A stretch of DNA of 57,584 bases from an uncultured Paracoccaceae bacterium (GCA_938002605.1 CALLAF010000005.1:1-57584), one strand, 5' to 3'; positions 1 through 11,202 are shown, counted from the stretch's first letter. Translations and numbers: made by a program. Notes: generated from the letters alone by a model not told the origin.

Positions 1-1062
1 GACCTGATGGCGATGTTGGATCTTGTGGCACTTGCAACGGTTGCCGATGTCGCCCCGCTAACAGGCGTGAACCGCGCCTTTGTACGCCAAGGGCTGACTG
101 TGATGGGGCGGCGGCAACGGATTGGCCTGACCGCGCTTGCCGATGTGGCGGGGTTGGACCAAGCACCGACCAGCTATCACCTTGGGTTCTTGCTGGGGCC
201 GCGGGTGAATGCCGGTGGGCGGATCGGGCAGGCAGATCTTGGTGCGCGGCTTTTGGCAGCCACAAACCAGCACGAGGCCAAAGCCATGGCCAGCAAGCTC
301 GATCAACTCAACACAGAGCGGCGCGAAGTCGAAGCACAAGTGCGCGACTTGGCACTTGAGCAGGCGACGGCTCGCGGGCTTGACGGCCCGTTGGTTTGGG
401 CTGCAGGCGAAGGCTGGCACCCGGGAGTTGTCGGCATTGTGGCCTCGCGTCTCAAAGAAGCCACCAACCGCCCGGCGATTGTGATTGGATTGGACGGGGA
501 TGAAGGCAAAGGATCAGGGCGTTCTGTCTCCGGCATTGATCTTGGCGCGGCGATCCAGCGGGCCGCCGCAGATGGGCTTTTGATCAAAGGGGGCGGGCAT
601 AAAATGGCCGCTGGGCTGACCGTCGCCCGTGATCAGCTAGACGCAGCGATGGACCGGATCGGTGCACTTTTGGCGAAACAAGGGGCCGCCGATATTGGGC
701 CCGCTGATTTGCGCCTTGATGGGCTATTGATGCCGGGGGCGGCAACGGTCGAATTGGTTGAACAAATTGAAAAGGCCGGTCCATTTGGTGCTGGCGCCCC
801 TGCCCCACGGTTTGCGTTTCCGGATGTGCAAATACTATTCGCGAAACAAGTCGGGGCCAACCACCTAAAAGTCACCTTTGGGGACGGGCTGGGCGCACGG
901 ATCGATTCCATTTGTTTTGGCGGCATGGATGGGCCGATGGGGTCGATGCTTATGGGGCATAACGGCGCGCGTTTCCATTTGGCAGGGCGGCTCGAAATTA
1001 ACACATGGCGTGGGCGGCAATCCGTGCAACTGCGTCTCGAAGACGCGGCAGCTGCCAACTGA
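1..1062 (+). CDS. recJ: Single-stranded-DNA-specific exonuclease RecJ, C-terminal part (5' end outside the window)
   Basis: RecJ degrades single-stranded DNA 5' to 3' in RecF-pathway recombination and mismatch repair. The reading frame is open from base 1, so the start lies upstream; 353 of about 580 residues are visible, and the N-terminal DHH catalytic part is mostly missing. Visible landmarks in order: DLVALATVADVAPL and GPRVNAGGRIG (end of the DHH core), GWHPGVVGIVASRLKE and GSGRSVSGIDLG (DHHA1), the GGGHKMAAG loop near residue 200, and a C-terminal OB-like segment ending in GRQSVQLRLED. The assignment is firm; only the truncation at the window edge limits it. An A/T-rich spacer separates it from the tRNA gene that follows. 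Confidence 0.95.
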   Translation, partial: DLMAMLDLVALATVADVAPLTGVNRAFVRQGLTVMGRRQRIGLTALADVAGLDQAPTSYHLGFLLGPRVNAGGRIGQADLGARLLAATNQHEAKAMASKLDQLNTERREVEAQVRDLALEQATARGLDGPLVWAAGEGWHPGVVGIVASRLKEATNRPAIVIGLDGDEGKGSGRSVSGIDLGAAIQRAAADGLLIKGGGHKMAAGLTVARDQLDAAMDRIGALLAKQGAADIGPADLRLDGLLMPGAATVELVEQIEKAGPFGAGAPAPRFAFPDVQILFAKQVGANHLKVTFGDGLGARIDSICFGGMDGPMGSMLMGHNGARFHLAGRLEINTWRGRQSVQLRLEDAAAAN

Positions 1063-1103
1063 AAAAATTCCGCGCAAAAAGTAAAAATAAATCAAAATAC
1101 CTC

Positions 1104-1132
1104 TTGCGCCCTACGCGCAGTTTTTCTAAAAG
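1104..1132 (+). promoter_or_regulatory. Candidate sigma-70-type promoter for tRNA-Glu
   Basis: TTGCGC (1104-1109) and TAAAAG (1127-1132) are separated by 17 bases. This would start transcription a few bases before the tRNA at 1150. The -10 element is a poor match, so this is an inference from spacing and position only. Confidence 0.3.
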
Positions 1133-1149
1133 CGCCACACACCAAGTGC

Positions 1150-1224
1150 GGTCCCTTCGTCTATCGGTTAGGACGCCAGGTTTTCAACCTGGAAAGAGGG
1201 GTTCAATTCCCCTAGGGACTGCCA
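1150..1224 (+). tRNA. tRNA-Glu (anticodon UUC), CCA encoded
   Basis: A complete cloverleaf of 75 bases. The acceptor stem GGTCCCT pairs with AGGGACT (first pair G-U), followed by discriminator G and an encoded CCA. The anticodon arm is CCAGG-TTTTCAA-CCTGG with anticodon TTC. The T arm has the GTTCAATTC signature between AGGGG and CCCCT. It decodes both glutamate codons through U34, which is normally modified. Confidence 0.95.
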
Positions 1225-1318
1225 TTGGTGTGAAAATCCCCCTAATACGAATTTGTCGTTTGCCTTATCCTACACAGGGTTTAGGTTTCCGCGTGATACA
1301 TCACGAAGGAATAAACTG

Positions 1319-1747
1319 ATGCCACTCAAATATCTGCATACAATGGTGCGGGTCAAAGACCTTGAAAAAACCATGGCATTCTTTGCCCTACTTGGGTTGA
1401 AAGAAACCAAGCGTCACGATGTTGAAGCCGGACGTTTTTCTTTGATCTTTATGGCCCCAGAAGGCCAAGAAGACTGCCCGGTAGAGTTAACCTATAATTG
1501 GGATGGCGACGATGAATTGCCGTCAGACAGTCGCCATTTTGGGCATCTCGCCTATGAGGTCGATGATATTTACGCGACATGCCAACACCTTATGGACAAT
1601 GGCGTGACAATTAACCGCCCGCCGCGCGATGGCCGCATGGCATTTGTGCGCTCGCCGGACAATATTTCCATCGAACTTTTGCAAGCCGGGGACAACCTGC
1701 CGGTCGCAGAGCCTTGGGCCAGCATGGAAAACACGGGCCATTGGTAA
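1319..1747 (+). CDS. gloA: Lactoylglutathione lyase (glyoxalase I)
   Basis: Converts the hemithioacetal of methylglyoxal and glutathione to S-lactoylglutathione in the cytoplasm, detoxifying methylglyoxal. The product has 142 residues, the usual size for the bacterial short form. The four expected metal ligands are present: His7 (LHTMVRV), Glu56 (VELTYNWD), His76 (FGHLAYEVDD) and Glu119 (ISIELLQ). The frame is open further upstream, but ATG 1319 follows a GAAGGA ribosome site and matches the family N-terminus. The 3' end overlaps the DUF1194 gene, suggesting co-transcription. Confidence 0.93.
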   Translation: MPLKYLHTMVRVKDLEKTMAFFALLGLKETKRHDVEAGRFSLIFMAPEGQEDCPVELTYNWDGDDELPSDSRHFGHLAYEVDDIYATCQHLMDNGVTINRPPRDGRMAFVRSPDNISIELLQAGDNLPVAEPWASMENTGHW

Positions 1748-2457
1748 AATCCGCATTCTTTGCCGGGTTTTGCGCCATTGCAAACCCGGCTGAGGCCTGC
1801 CGCCTTGCGTTAGTTTTGGCGATTGATGTGTCTTCGTCAGTCGACGCGTCCGAGGATCAGTTGCAGCGCGCAGGGCTTGCCGCTGCCCTGATCGCCCCCG
1901 ATGTCCAAACCGCCTTTATGGCCAGCCAAGACCCGGTCGCCTTGTTCGTATTTGAATGGAGCGGGCGGTATAACCAAGATGATATCCTGCCCTGGACCAT
2001 CATCGACGGCCCTGACGACCTGTATTTTGCCGCCCAAACCATTTTGGAGAGCAGCCGCGGTCATGATGATTTCCCAACTGCGATGGGATACGCGCTTGGC
2101 CATGCGGCAATTCAGTTACAAAAGGCGCCACCTTGCGATTTTCATACCATCGATATCGCGGGCGATGGTATCAATAACGAAGGGTTTGGCCCCGCGCAGG
2201 CCTATGCGGCTTTCCCATTTTCTGGTGTCACGGTGAACGGCTTGGTCGTTGAAACCCGCGCTGGCAGCTTTGATGCAGATCCGCTGACCTTTTACCATGA
2301 TCAGGTGATCCGTGGGCCGGGCGCATTTATTGAGATCGCCAGTGGTTTCGCAGATTATGAAGACGCGATGCGCCGAAAATTGATCCGCGAGGTCACCCCG
2401 CTTATCTTGGGTGAAGCAACGCCCACACCATTCCCGCACCAGCCGCGATTTCCTTAG
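1741..2457 (+). CDS. DUF1194 family protein, VWA-like, exported
   Basis: The product resembles von Willebrand factor A domain proteins of the DUF1194 family, common in Rhodobacterales and of unknown function. After a short hydrophobic leader ending near NPAEA comes LVLAIDVSSSVD, a MIDAS-like DxSxS metal site, and later TIDIAGDGINNEG, another MIDAS-type segment. The start is uncertain. TTG at 1741, with GGAAA about 11 bases upstream, gives a compact signal peptide; ATG at 1714 adds nine residues. It overlaps gloA by a few bases, and its TAG stop shares bases with the stop of the convergent MarR gene. Confidence 0.82.
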   Translation: MVKSAFFAGFCAIANPAEACRLALVLAIDVSSSVDASEDQLQRAGLAAALIAPDVQTAFMASQDPVALFVFEWSGRYNQDDILPWTIIDGPDDLYFAAQTILESSRGHDDFPTAMGYALGHAAIQLQKAPPCDFHTIDIAGDGINNEGFGPAQAYAAFPFSGVTVNGLVVETRAGSFDADPLTFYHDQVIRGPGAFIEIASGFADYEDAMRRKLIREVTPLILGEATPTPFPHQPRFP

Positions 2458-2975
2458 TAAATATAGCGAATTTGTTCTGTCCAGTAGCGTTCGACCCGCC
2501 GCAATGCGGCGGTGATCATATCCAGCCCATCATGGTCCAATACATCGCGGTCAACCAGCCCATCGGCATGGGTCAAAAACAGCTTAGCGACGATGGCGCG
2601 GACATTGCGCCCCTTTTCTGACAGGCGCACGCGCACAGACCTGCGGTCAATTTCACTGCGTTGGTGGTGCATATAGCCAAGGTCCACCAGCTTTTTCAGA
2701 TTATAGGACACGTTGGAGCCTTGATAATAGCCGCGCGTTTTTAACTCACCTGCTGTGACCTCATTATCTCCGACGTTAAACAACAAAAGCGCCTGAACCG
2801 CATTGATTTCAAGAATACCCACGCGTTCGAATTCATCTTTGATCACATCAAGCAGCAATCGATGCAGCCGTTCAACCAACGTCAATGCGTCAAGGTAACT
2901 GGCCATGAAACTTGCACTACGTGCGGCCGCAAGTCCTGACGGGTTTGGCCCATCAATGTCGGTATGAATGCTCAT
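2454..2975 (-). CDS. MarR-family winged-helix regulator, LdtR-like
   Basis: A 173-residue protein with a MarR fold. A long helical N-terminus (YLDALTLVERLHRLLLDVIKDEF) is followed by a recognition region TRGYYQGSNVSYNLKKLVD, the wing IDRRSVRVRLSEKG and a C-terminal helix. The GYYQGSNVSYNLKKL stretch is what I recall for LdtR, the alphaproteobacterial MarR regulator tied to L,D-transpeptidases and stress tolerance; the exact ortholog is not proven. It is transcribed alone, convergent with the DUF1194 gene, with an A/T-rich upstream region. No partner gene nearby suggests its regulon. Confidence 0.85.
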   Translation of the reverse strand: MSIHTDIDGPNPSGLAAARSASFMASYLDALTLVERLHRLLLDVIKDEFERVGILEINAVQALLLFNVGDNEVTAGELKTRGYYQGSNVSYNLKKLVDLGYMHHQRSEIDRRSVRVRLSEKGRNVRAIVAKLFLTHADGLVDRDVLDHDGLDMITAALRRVERYWTEQIRYIY

Positions 2976-3080
2976 CTATTCTACTCCGTCTTCAGCTTGG
3001 GTATTTGCTAAAACAAAATAAAAAACATTCAGTTAAACGCTAAAATTGTAACGATTTTCCAGAAAACACATTCAAGATTG

Positions 3081-3791
3081 CTACTTCGTTATGGGGCGCA
3101 CCCCATCATCAAATTGCACGTGACGTCGGCGAAAAACACGCTCTGCGACGCAGCTTGGATCAGCGATGCGATCCATACGGAAATGGCGAAAATCGTTGCG
3201 GGTCGGGTCCCATGACACCAAATACCAAAGCGGTGGTAGGATCAGCATGGCTTGCGGTTCGACCTCGCGTTGCGTGACCGCGCCCTTTGCATCGCGGTAT
3301 TGGAACCGAAGATATTGCCGTTCTAGAAAAGCCGTTTCAAAGGCAGGCAACAATGCAGGGTCCATCGCGCCCATATCCGCAATATTCACCTGTGGTGCGA
3401 GCGGCCCAATGTAAAGGCAATCCAAAAACCGGCGCAGGTCGCGAATTTTGTCGGAAGGCAACGCCTTCTCGATCTTAGCAAGCCCTGCATCCGCAAGCCC
3501 CGCAAACGGCAGGTTCCCGGCTGCGCGCATTGATGCCACGCTGATCAGCAGGGCAAAAACCTCTGCCACTGACAAGCGCGCCGTGGTCTGCAATGATTGC
3601 GGATCAAGCTGAATCCCACCGCCAGGGCCGGGTTCAGAATGAATGACAAACCCCTCATCACGCAGCGCGCAGATATCACGCAACACCGTCCGTCGCGATG
3701 CACCGACCTCTTGTGCAAGCGCCGCAATCGTTGCGGTGCCGCTCCGGCGCAGGCTGCGCACAAGCCTATCTTGTCGTTGACGCGGGTTCAT
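3081..3791 (-). CDS. YafY-type transcriptional regulator: DeoR-like HTH plus WYL domain
   Basis: Residues 1-60 form an HTH_11 helix-turn-helix (ATIAALAQEVGASRRTVLRD). The C-terminal half is a WYL domain with the diagnostic WYL in PPLWYLVSWD and a conserved arginine-rich segment FRHFRMDRI. WYL domains are thought to bind small ligands or nucleic acid ends and to switch DNA binding. At 236 residues it is a typical YafY-like length. It is divergent from the epoxide-hydrolase-like gene, and the short spacer holds a perfect 27-base palindrome, so it most likely controls itself and that gene. Confidence 0.88.
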   Translation of the reverse strand: MNPRQRQDRLVRSLRRSGTATIAALAQEVGASRRTVLRDICALRDEGFVIHSEPGPGGGIQLDPQSLQTTARLSVAEVFALLISVASMRAAGNLPFAGLADAGLAKIEKALPSDKIRDLRRFLDCLYIGPLAPQVNIADMGAMDPALLPAFETAFLERQYLRFQYRDAKGAVTQREVEPQAMLILPPLWYLVSWDPTRNDFRHFRMDRIADPSCVAERVFRRRHVQFDDGVRPITK

Positions 3792-3808
3792 TTTTGCAGC
3801 TTACCAAC

Positions 3809-3835
3809 AATTAGTGCCAAATTTTGGCACTAATT
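3809..3835. promoter_or_regulatory. Perfect 27-bp palindrome, probable operator of the WYL regulator
   Basis: Two 13-base arms (AATTAGTGCCAAA and its exact complement) flank one central T. It lies 17 bases before the regulator start and 37 bases before the hydrolase start. Position and perfect symmetry argue for a dimeric repressor site controlling both genes. A second, shorter palindrome (TTGCAT-G-ATGCAA, 3850-3862) lies closer to the hydrolase. Confidence 0.75.
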
Positions 3836-3872
3836 CAATTTAGGTCTTCTTGCATGATGCAAGCAAGGAGAA

Positions 3873-4817
3873 ATGACATTGCAGACTTACCCAACCGAAT
3901 TTCCGACACCGACCCAAATTCACGTGAATGGGGTGGAACTTGAAATCTTTGAAGCAGATCGCGAGAACGCGGGAAACCCCATCGTGCTGTGCCACGGCTG
4001 GCCCGAGCACGCCTATTCTTGGCGCTATCAAATCCCCGCACTTGTGGCCGCCGGGTACCACGTCATCGCACCCAATCAGCGCGGCTATGGGAATTCATCC
4101 TGCCCCGACACGGTCACCGCATATGATATCACGCAGCTGGCCGGGGATCTGATCGGCCTGCTTGATCACTTTGGCTATGCAGACGCGATATTTGTCGGCC
4201 ATGATTGGGGGGCGAATGTGGTCTGGGGGTTAGCCTTGTTGCACCCCGCGCGCGTGCGCCAGATCATCAACCTCGCCCTACCCTATCAGGCCCGCACCCC
4301 CAAGCCCTGGATCGACTTCATGGAAGAGTTCTTTGGTGGCGATCATTACTTCGTCCACTTCAACCGCCAACCCGGCGTTGCTGATGCCATCCTTGATACA
4401 AATCGCGCGCAGTTCTTGCGCAACTTGTTTCGCAAGAACCTACCCCAAGCGGCGCCGGAACCGGGCATGATGATGATTAATCTTGCACAGGCACAAACGG
4501 CGCTTGGCGACCCGTTGATGGGGGCAGATGACCTCGCCGTCTATATCAACGCATTTGCGCAATCCGGTTTTACCAGCAGCATCAATTGGTATCGCAACCT
4601 AGACCGGAATTGGCACCAGTTGGCCGATGTGCCCCCGGTGATCAAAGCGCCAACCTTGATGATCCATGGGGATCGCGACCTGATCCCGCAGTCAGAAAAC
4701 CTATCCGACTTTGTACCCAATGTTGATGTGATCAGCTTTGATTGCTGCCATTGCATCCAACAAGAAAAGCCATCCGAGACAAATGCAGCGATGCTGGATT
4801 GGCTGGCCAAACAATAG
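3873..4817 (+). CDS. Alpha/beta hydrolase, soluble epoxide hydrolase type
   Basis: A 314-residue alpha/beta hydrolase. HGWPEH supplies the oxyanion HGxP motif, GHDWGA near residue 110 carries the nucleophilic aspartate, and a C-terminal aspartate (HGDRDLIP) and histidine (CCHCIQQEKP) complete the triad. The cap segment SSINWYRN holds the tyrosine typical of epoxide hydrolases. Family knowledge suggests opening of an epoxide to a diol; haloalkane dehalogenase is less likely because of that tyrosine. AAGGAG ends only two bases before ATG 3873, so TTG at 3879 (spacing eight) may be the real start. It is divergent from the WYL regulator, which probably senses the substrate or a product. Confidence 0.88.
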   Translation: MTLQTYPTEFPTPTQIHVNGVELEIFEADRENAGNPIVLCHGWPEHAYSWRYQIPALVAAGYHVIAPNQRGYGNSSCPDTVTAYDITQLAGDLIGLLDHFGYADAIFVGHDWGANVVWGLALLHPARVRQIINLALPYQARTPKPWIDFMEEFFGGDHYFVHFNRQPGVADAILDTNRAQFLRNLFRKNLPQAAPEPGMMMINLAQAQTALGDPLMGADDLAVYINAFAQSGFTSSINWYRNLDRNWHQLADVPPVIKAPTLMIHGDRDLIPQSENLSDFVPNVDVISFDCCHCIQQEKPSETNAAMLDWLAKQ

Positions 4818-4823
4818 AGCGCG

Positions 4824-4850
4824 CGCCCTTCGGCCCAACACCGGGGGGCG
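4824..4850. terminator. Hairpin between convergent genes, likely bidirectional terminator
   Basis: CGCCCTTCGG pairs with CCGGGGGGCG (two G-U pairs) around a seven-base loop. It fills most of the 39-base gap between the hydrolase and sdhE. There is no U-tract, so it may act with Rho or only protect 3' ends. Confidence 0.4.
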
Positions 4851-4856
4851 ACAGGC

Positions 4857-7203
<2,347 letters not shown>

Positions 7204-7207
<4 letters not shown>

Positions 7208-8151
7208 ACAGCTTGCGGCAAGGTCCGGCCTTCGTCCCATGCGATGATGTTATCAAGCGCCATTTGGCCCATCGCTTCGCGCACTTCCAATGCAGCCGTA
7301 CCAAGATGCGGCAGCAGCACCACATTTTCCATCGCGCGGAACGCGTCAGGAACCGCGGGTTCTTTGGCAAACACATCAAGCCCCGCACCTGCGATCTGAC
7401 CCGCTTGTAACGCTGCAACCAACGCAGGTTCATCCACCACATCACCACGGGCAATATTGATAAATATACCACGTGGTTTCATCTGGGCCAGCAGGTCCGC
7501 ATCAATCATGCTCGAATTGTCACCACCACCGGGTACGGTCACCACAACGATATCCGCCTGTGACATCAACGCAGAAAGACTGTCTACTTGGCTGGCTGGA
7601 AAATCCACTGCCTTCACCGATCGGTTGAAATAGGTCACAGGCATATCAAAACCAAAATGGCAGCGCCTTGCCACGGCCTGCCCAATGCGGCCCATGCCGA
7701 TAATCCCAACCGTTTTCCCGGTGACATGCGTGCCCAGCATCTGCGTCGGTGCCCAGCCTTCCCATTTGTCAGCGCGCACAAGCCGTTCACCTTCGCCCGC
7801 GCGGCGGCAGGTCGACAGGATCAGGGTCATGCCGATATCGGCGGTGGCATCCGTGACCACATCAGGTGTGTTCGACAGCGCCACGCCCGCAGCCTTGGCC
7901 GCATCTGCATCAATATGATTATAGCCCACACCAAAATTAGCCAGCACGCCGCAGCGTAATGCGCCGTCAAATGCGAGGGCGCTAAAATCATCGCCCAAGG
8001 TTGTCAGGATCGCGTCATAAGTTTTTAGCGCCGCGTTGGCCTCGGCCGTGGTCATGCCTTTGGGGTCGTCACGCAGGGTCACATCATAGCGCGCCCTAGC
8101 CGCATCAATCGTGGCTTGCGGAAACGTGCGGGTCAGCAGTAGTTTTTTCAA
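7204..8151 (-). CDS. D-isomer-specific 2-hydroxyacid dehydrogenase (glyoxylate/hydroxypyruvate reductase-like)
   Basis: NAD(P)H-dependent reduction of 2-oxo acids such as glyoxylate or hydroxypyruvate is the likely reaction. The 315-residue product has the Rossmann motif GIIGMGRIGQAVARR, the catalytic arginine in NIARGDVVDE, the glutamate in DVFAKEP and the histidine in LLPHLGTA. The start is TTG at 8151, preceded by GGGGGAAG and overlapping the csaA stop as TTGA, so it ends the operon proC-csaA-this gene. The substrate cannot be fixed from sequence alone. Confidence 0.9.
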
Positions 8152-8486
8152 TGTAATCTTCCCCCAACAGGCACATTTTGATCCGGCCCAACCAAGACAA
8201 CCGCGCCAGTGTCATCGGGCATACCCAACACAAGAACCTCGGACATGAATTTGCCGATCTGACGCGGCGGGAAATTCACCACGGCCAAGACCTGTTTACC
8301 GATCAAGGCTTCGGGTGTGTAATGCACCGTGATTTGCGCCGATGTTTTCTTTTCGCCGATGTCGCCGCCAAAATCGATCCAAAGCTTGATGGCAGGTTTA
8401 CGGGCCTCCGGATAGGGTTCGGCACGCAGAACAGTACCGACACGTACATCGACCTTAAGAAAATCGTCAAAGCTGATCTCATCCAC
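8148..8486 (-). CDS. csaA: tRNA-binding protein CsaA (OB fold)
   Basis: CsaA is a small homodimeric OB-fold protein related to the tRNA-binding domain of Trbp111 and described as an export-related chaperone. With a GTG start at 8486 (AAGGAA seven bases upstream) the product is 112 residues, the usual CsaA length. The core reads FLKVDVRVGTVLRAEPYPEA, then VNFPPRQIG and SEVLVLGMPD. A longer frame exists upstream but runs inside proC. The GTG overlaps the end of proC by eight bases, and its TGA overlaps the next gene's TTG. Confidence 0.9.
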   Translation of the reverse strand: MDEISFDDFLKVDVRVGTVLRAEPYPEARKPAIKLWIDFGGDIGEKKTSAQITVHYTPEALIGKQVLAVVNFPPRQIGKFMSEVLVLGMPDDTGAVVLVGPDQNVPVGGRLH

Positions 8487-9294
8487 GGCTGAGTTCCTTT
8501 GACCGACCCGCAGCCGCAGACACAGCACGCTGTAACAAGGCAGGGAAACCGTTGTCTTTATCCATCAAGACCTCAAGCGCGGCTTGGGTCGTGCCATTGG
8601 GTGATGTGACGTTGACGCGCAACTGGGCCGGGTCTTCGTCCGCAGTTTCAGCCAATTCGCCTGCGCCGCCAACGGTTGCTTTGGCCAATGCCATTGCCAT
8701 ATCAGCGGGCAGCCCTTGGGCCACGCCAGCGGCGGCCAGCGTTTCGATCAGATGGAATACATAGGCGGGGCCGGAACCCGACACGGCTGTCACCGCATCC
8801 ATCTGGTCTTCGCTATCAAGGCGCACAACTTGGCCTACTCCGGTAAGCAAAGCCTCGGCCATATCCATATCGGCACTATCCGTGGCAGCATTTCCGATCA
8901 GCGCCGTAATCCCGCGCCCAATTGCAGCGGGCGTGTTTGGCATCGCGCGGATAATTGGGGTATTAGCGCCCAGCATGTCTTCGAACAAGCGCAACGGTGT
9001 GCCCGCAGCAACCGAAATCACCAGCGTCGCCCCACCGCCTAGTGTTTGCACATCAGGTAATGCTTCGGCCATCATCTGCGGTTTAACAGCGACGACAACA
9101 ATAGCGGGGGATTCCGGCAGGTCTTCACCGATATTCACGCCTTGCATTTTCAGCCAATCCGACGGGTTTGGATCGATCACCCAAACCGAAGCGGCGGGCA
9201 AACCAGTGCGCAACCAGCCAGCAAGCATAGCCGACCCCATCTTGCCACATCCCAAAAGAACAAGGCCGCGCGTTGCGACGTCATGCATATCCAT
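8479..9294 (-). CDS. proC: Pyrroline-5-carboxylate reductase
   Basis: Catalyses the last step of proline synthesis, NAD(P)H reduction of 1-pyrroline-5-carboxylate. The 271-residue protein starts with a Rossmann motif LLGCGKMGSAMLAGW, has VVAVKPQMMAE and IRAMPNTPAAIGRG in the middle, and the family signature VSGSGPAYVFHLIE with AGVAQGLPADMA in the C-terminal half. First gene of a three-gene operon; neighbours csaA and the hydroxyacid dehydrogenase overlap it in series. Confidence 0.95.
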   Translation of the reverse strand: MDMHDVATRGLVLLGCGKMGSAMLAGWLRTGLPAASVWVIDPNPSDWLKMQGVNIGEDLPESPAIVVVAVKPQMMAEALPDVQTLGGGATLVISVAAGTPLRLFEDMLGANTPIIRAMPNTPAAIGRGITALIGNAATDSADMDMAEALLTGVGQVVRLDSEDQMDAVTAVSGSGPAYVFHLIETLAAAGVAQGLPADMAMALAKATVGGAGELAETADEDPAQLRVNVTSPNGTTQAALEVLMDKDNGFPALLQRAVSAAAGRSKELSRG

Positions 9295-9361
9295 TTTTTG
9301 TACCTAACTGTTTGATCGGCACAAGATTACGCAAAGGAACCAAGAGGCGAAACCCCAAAGA

Positions 9362-9865
9362 TCAGGCGCGCCCGTAAGCCCCACCAATGGCGATCTGCAC
9401 CGCGTCTGCGGGGGTATTGTCAGCCCATGTGACCAGTTGAATGGCCGGATAATACTGTTCGCAAGCATTCACCGCCGCGTTGATCATCGTGTCGATCTGA
9501 TCGGGGCCCGCTACCTGATCACCCGCAAGCATCAAGCCATAGCGGTAAACCATCAGTTTTTGCTCGTCCCACCAAGTAAATGACCCCGCCCAGCAGCGAT
9601 CGTTGATCGTATTGAGCGTCTCGTAAAGCGCAGGCAGCCGGTCTATGGGCGGCTCCATTTCATAGGTACAAATCAGGCGCAGCGTTTCGTCATAGGCGGA
9701 CCAAGCAAGGGTAATGGAATAGTTGCGCCACTGCCCTTTGACCAACATCGCGATTTGGTCGTCATGTACGCGGTCGAACTCCCATTTATGATGCTCTGCA
9801 ATATATTCCACCAGATCAATCGGATGGGCATCTTCGGCCTCAAGATAGTGCTCGGAAAGTGCCAT
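9362..9865 (-). CDS. YbjN domain-containing protein
   Basis: A 167-residue protein of the YbjN/DUF1790 type, a fold resembling type III secretion chaperones and of unknown biochemical role; E. coli YbjN is linked to stress and motility. Aromatic-rich strands are visible (MLVKGQWRNYSITLAWS, FTWWDEQKLMVYRYGLML). ATG 9865 is preferred because GAGGCAGG precedes it; an in-frame start nine codons upstream lacks a good site. It is transcribed alone, divergent from the M42 peptidase across about 250 bases. Confidence 0.8.
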   Translation of the reverse strand: MALSEHYLEAEDAHPIDLVEYIAEHHKWEFDRVHDDQIAMLVKGQWRNYSITLAWSAYDETLRLICTYEMEPPIDRLPALYETLNTINDRCWAGSFTWWDEQKLMVYRYGLMLAGDQVAGPDQIDTMINAAVNACEQYYPAIQLVTWADNTPADAVQIAIGGAYGRA

Positions 9866-10119
9866 TGTGCCTGCCTCGCTACGTTGGCGCAAAGGTAATG
9901 GCAGTCACCTAGCGCTATGTACCTACTCAAGGGGCTGTGTTGTTCACGTTTATCCCCTACTAGATATCGTTGCAGCGGATTCAGATTCTGTAAAGGAGAT
10001 TTTCGGGGATAAGTCGCAGAGCGGCCGGTTTTCTTGTGGATAATCATCGTCATTGGCAACAAAACACCCGTTGCAAATTCCGCATCCCGCGCGCAATTTG
10101 GCGAAAAAGGAATGTGCAT

Positions 10120-11151
10120 ATGAATATCGACCTTCTCAAACGTCTGTGTGAAATCCCCGGAGTGCCCGGCAATGAAGACCGGGTGCGTGACCTGATTACG
10201 TCTGAAATCGACGGGCTGTTTGATACGGTGACGGTTGATCCGATGGGCTCGCTTTTGTGCAAACGCAGCGCCACCGGCACGGACCCGCTGAAAATCATGC
10301 TGCTGTGCCACATGGATGAAATCGGCTTTTTGGTCAGCCATATCGACAAGAACGGCTATCTCTATTTGCAGCCTGTGGGCGGATTTGATCCGCGCAACCT
10401 TTTCTCACGCCGTGTTTTGGTTTGCACGGATGATGGCGACTATAAGGGGGTGATGAACCCCGGCGGTAAACCGGTGCATATTGCATCGCCCGAGGACCGC
10501 AAGAAAATCCCTACCGTGGGTGAATTTTTCGTCGATCTTGGCATGGGGGCCAAGGCACATGATGTGGTCAAGGTCGGTGATTTTGTCGTGATGGATGAAC
10601 CGTTCTTGGAAATGGGCGATAAATTCGTGTCCAAGGCGCTTGATAACCGGATTGCGTGCTGGCTCGGGATCGAAGCTATCCGCCAGTTGGGTGACAAGGG
10701 ACGCGGCGCTGAAATTCATGTCGCCTTTACCTGCCAAGAAGAAGTCGGGTTGCGCGGCGCGCGCACCGCATCCTTTGCGATCAAACCGGACATTGGGCTT
10801 GGCATCGACACCACGCTCGCCTGCGACACGCCAGGTATTCCTGAAAAAGACGCAACCACCCTGCAAGGCAAAGGGTTCGGGCTGCATATCCGGGATAGTT
10901 CGTTTATTGCCGACAAAGCCTTGGTCAAGGAAATCGAAGCCATCGCGATCAAGAACGACATCCCCTACCAGCGCACCATGCTTGCCGCAGGGGGCCAAGA
11001 CGGGGCCGCCGCACAGCAAGCCGCCGCTGGCGCGCGCGCTGTCGGGATTGTCGTCGGCACACGTTATATCCACACCGTGACTGAGATGGTTGAAAAAGGC
11101 GACCTACAAGCAGCACTCGATGTGTTGGTGGCGTATTTGTCCGAGTTTTGA
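10120..11151 (+). CDS. M42 family metallopeptidase (FrvX/glutamyl aminopeptidase type)
   Basis: A tetrahedral-type aminopeptidase using two metal ions to trim peptides in the cytoplasm. The 343-residue product has the expected ligands and catalytic residues: His64 and Asp66 in CHMDEIG, Asp174 in KALDNR, Glu207-Glu208 in CQEEVGLRGA, Asp230 in GIDTT and His318 in RYIHTVTEM. ATG 10120 follows AAAAAGGAA; an upstream in-frame ATG at 10036 lacks a ribosome site and gives an unrelated extension. It is monocistronic and converges on the unrecognised exported protein. Confidence 0.92.
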   Translation: MNIDLLKRLCEIPGVPGNEDRVRDLITSEIDGLFDTVTVDPMGSLLCKRSATGTDPLKIMLLCHMDEIGFLVSHIDKNGYLYLQPVGGFDPRNLFSRRVLVCTDDGDYKGVMNPGGKPVHIASPEDRKKIPTVGEFFVDLGMGAKAHDVVKVGDFVVMDEPFLEMGDKFVSKALDNRIACWLGIEAIRQLGDKGRGAEIHVAFTCQEEVGLRGARTASFAIKPDIGLGIDTTLACDTPGIPEKDATTLQGKGFGLHIRDSSFIADKALVKEIEAIAIKNDIPYQRTMLAAGGQDGAAAQQAAAGARAVGIVVGTRYIHTVTEMVEKGDLQAALDVLVAYLSEF

Positions 11152-11168
11152 ACACGCCCGAAATACCA

Positions 11169-11202
11169 GCTGAACTGGTCCGCGCATTGGTCGCGGATCA
11201 GC
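11169..11202. terminator. Hairpin between convergent genes
   Basis: TCCGCG and CGCGGA pair around a seven-base loop, extended after a bulge by GCTGA with TCAGC. It occupies the 50-base gap between the M42 peptidase and the next gene, touching that gene's stop codon. No long U-tract. Confidence 0.4.
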
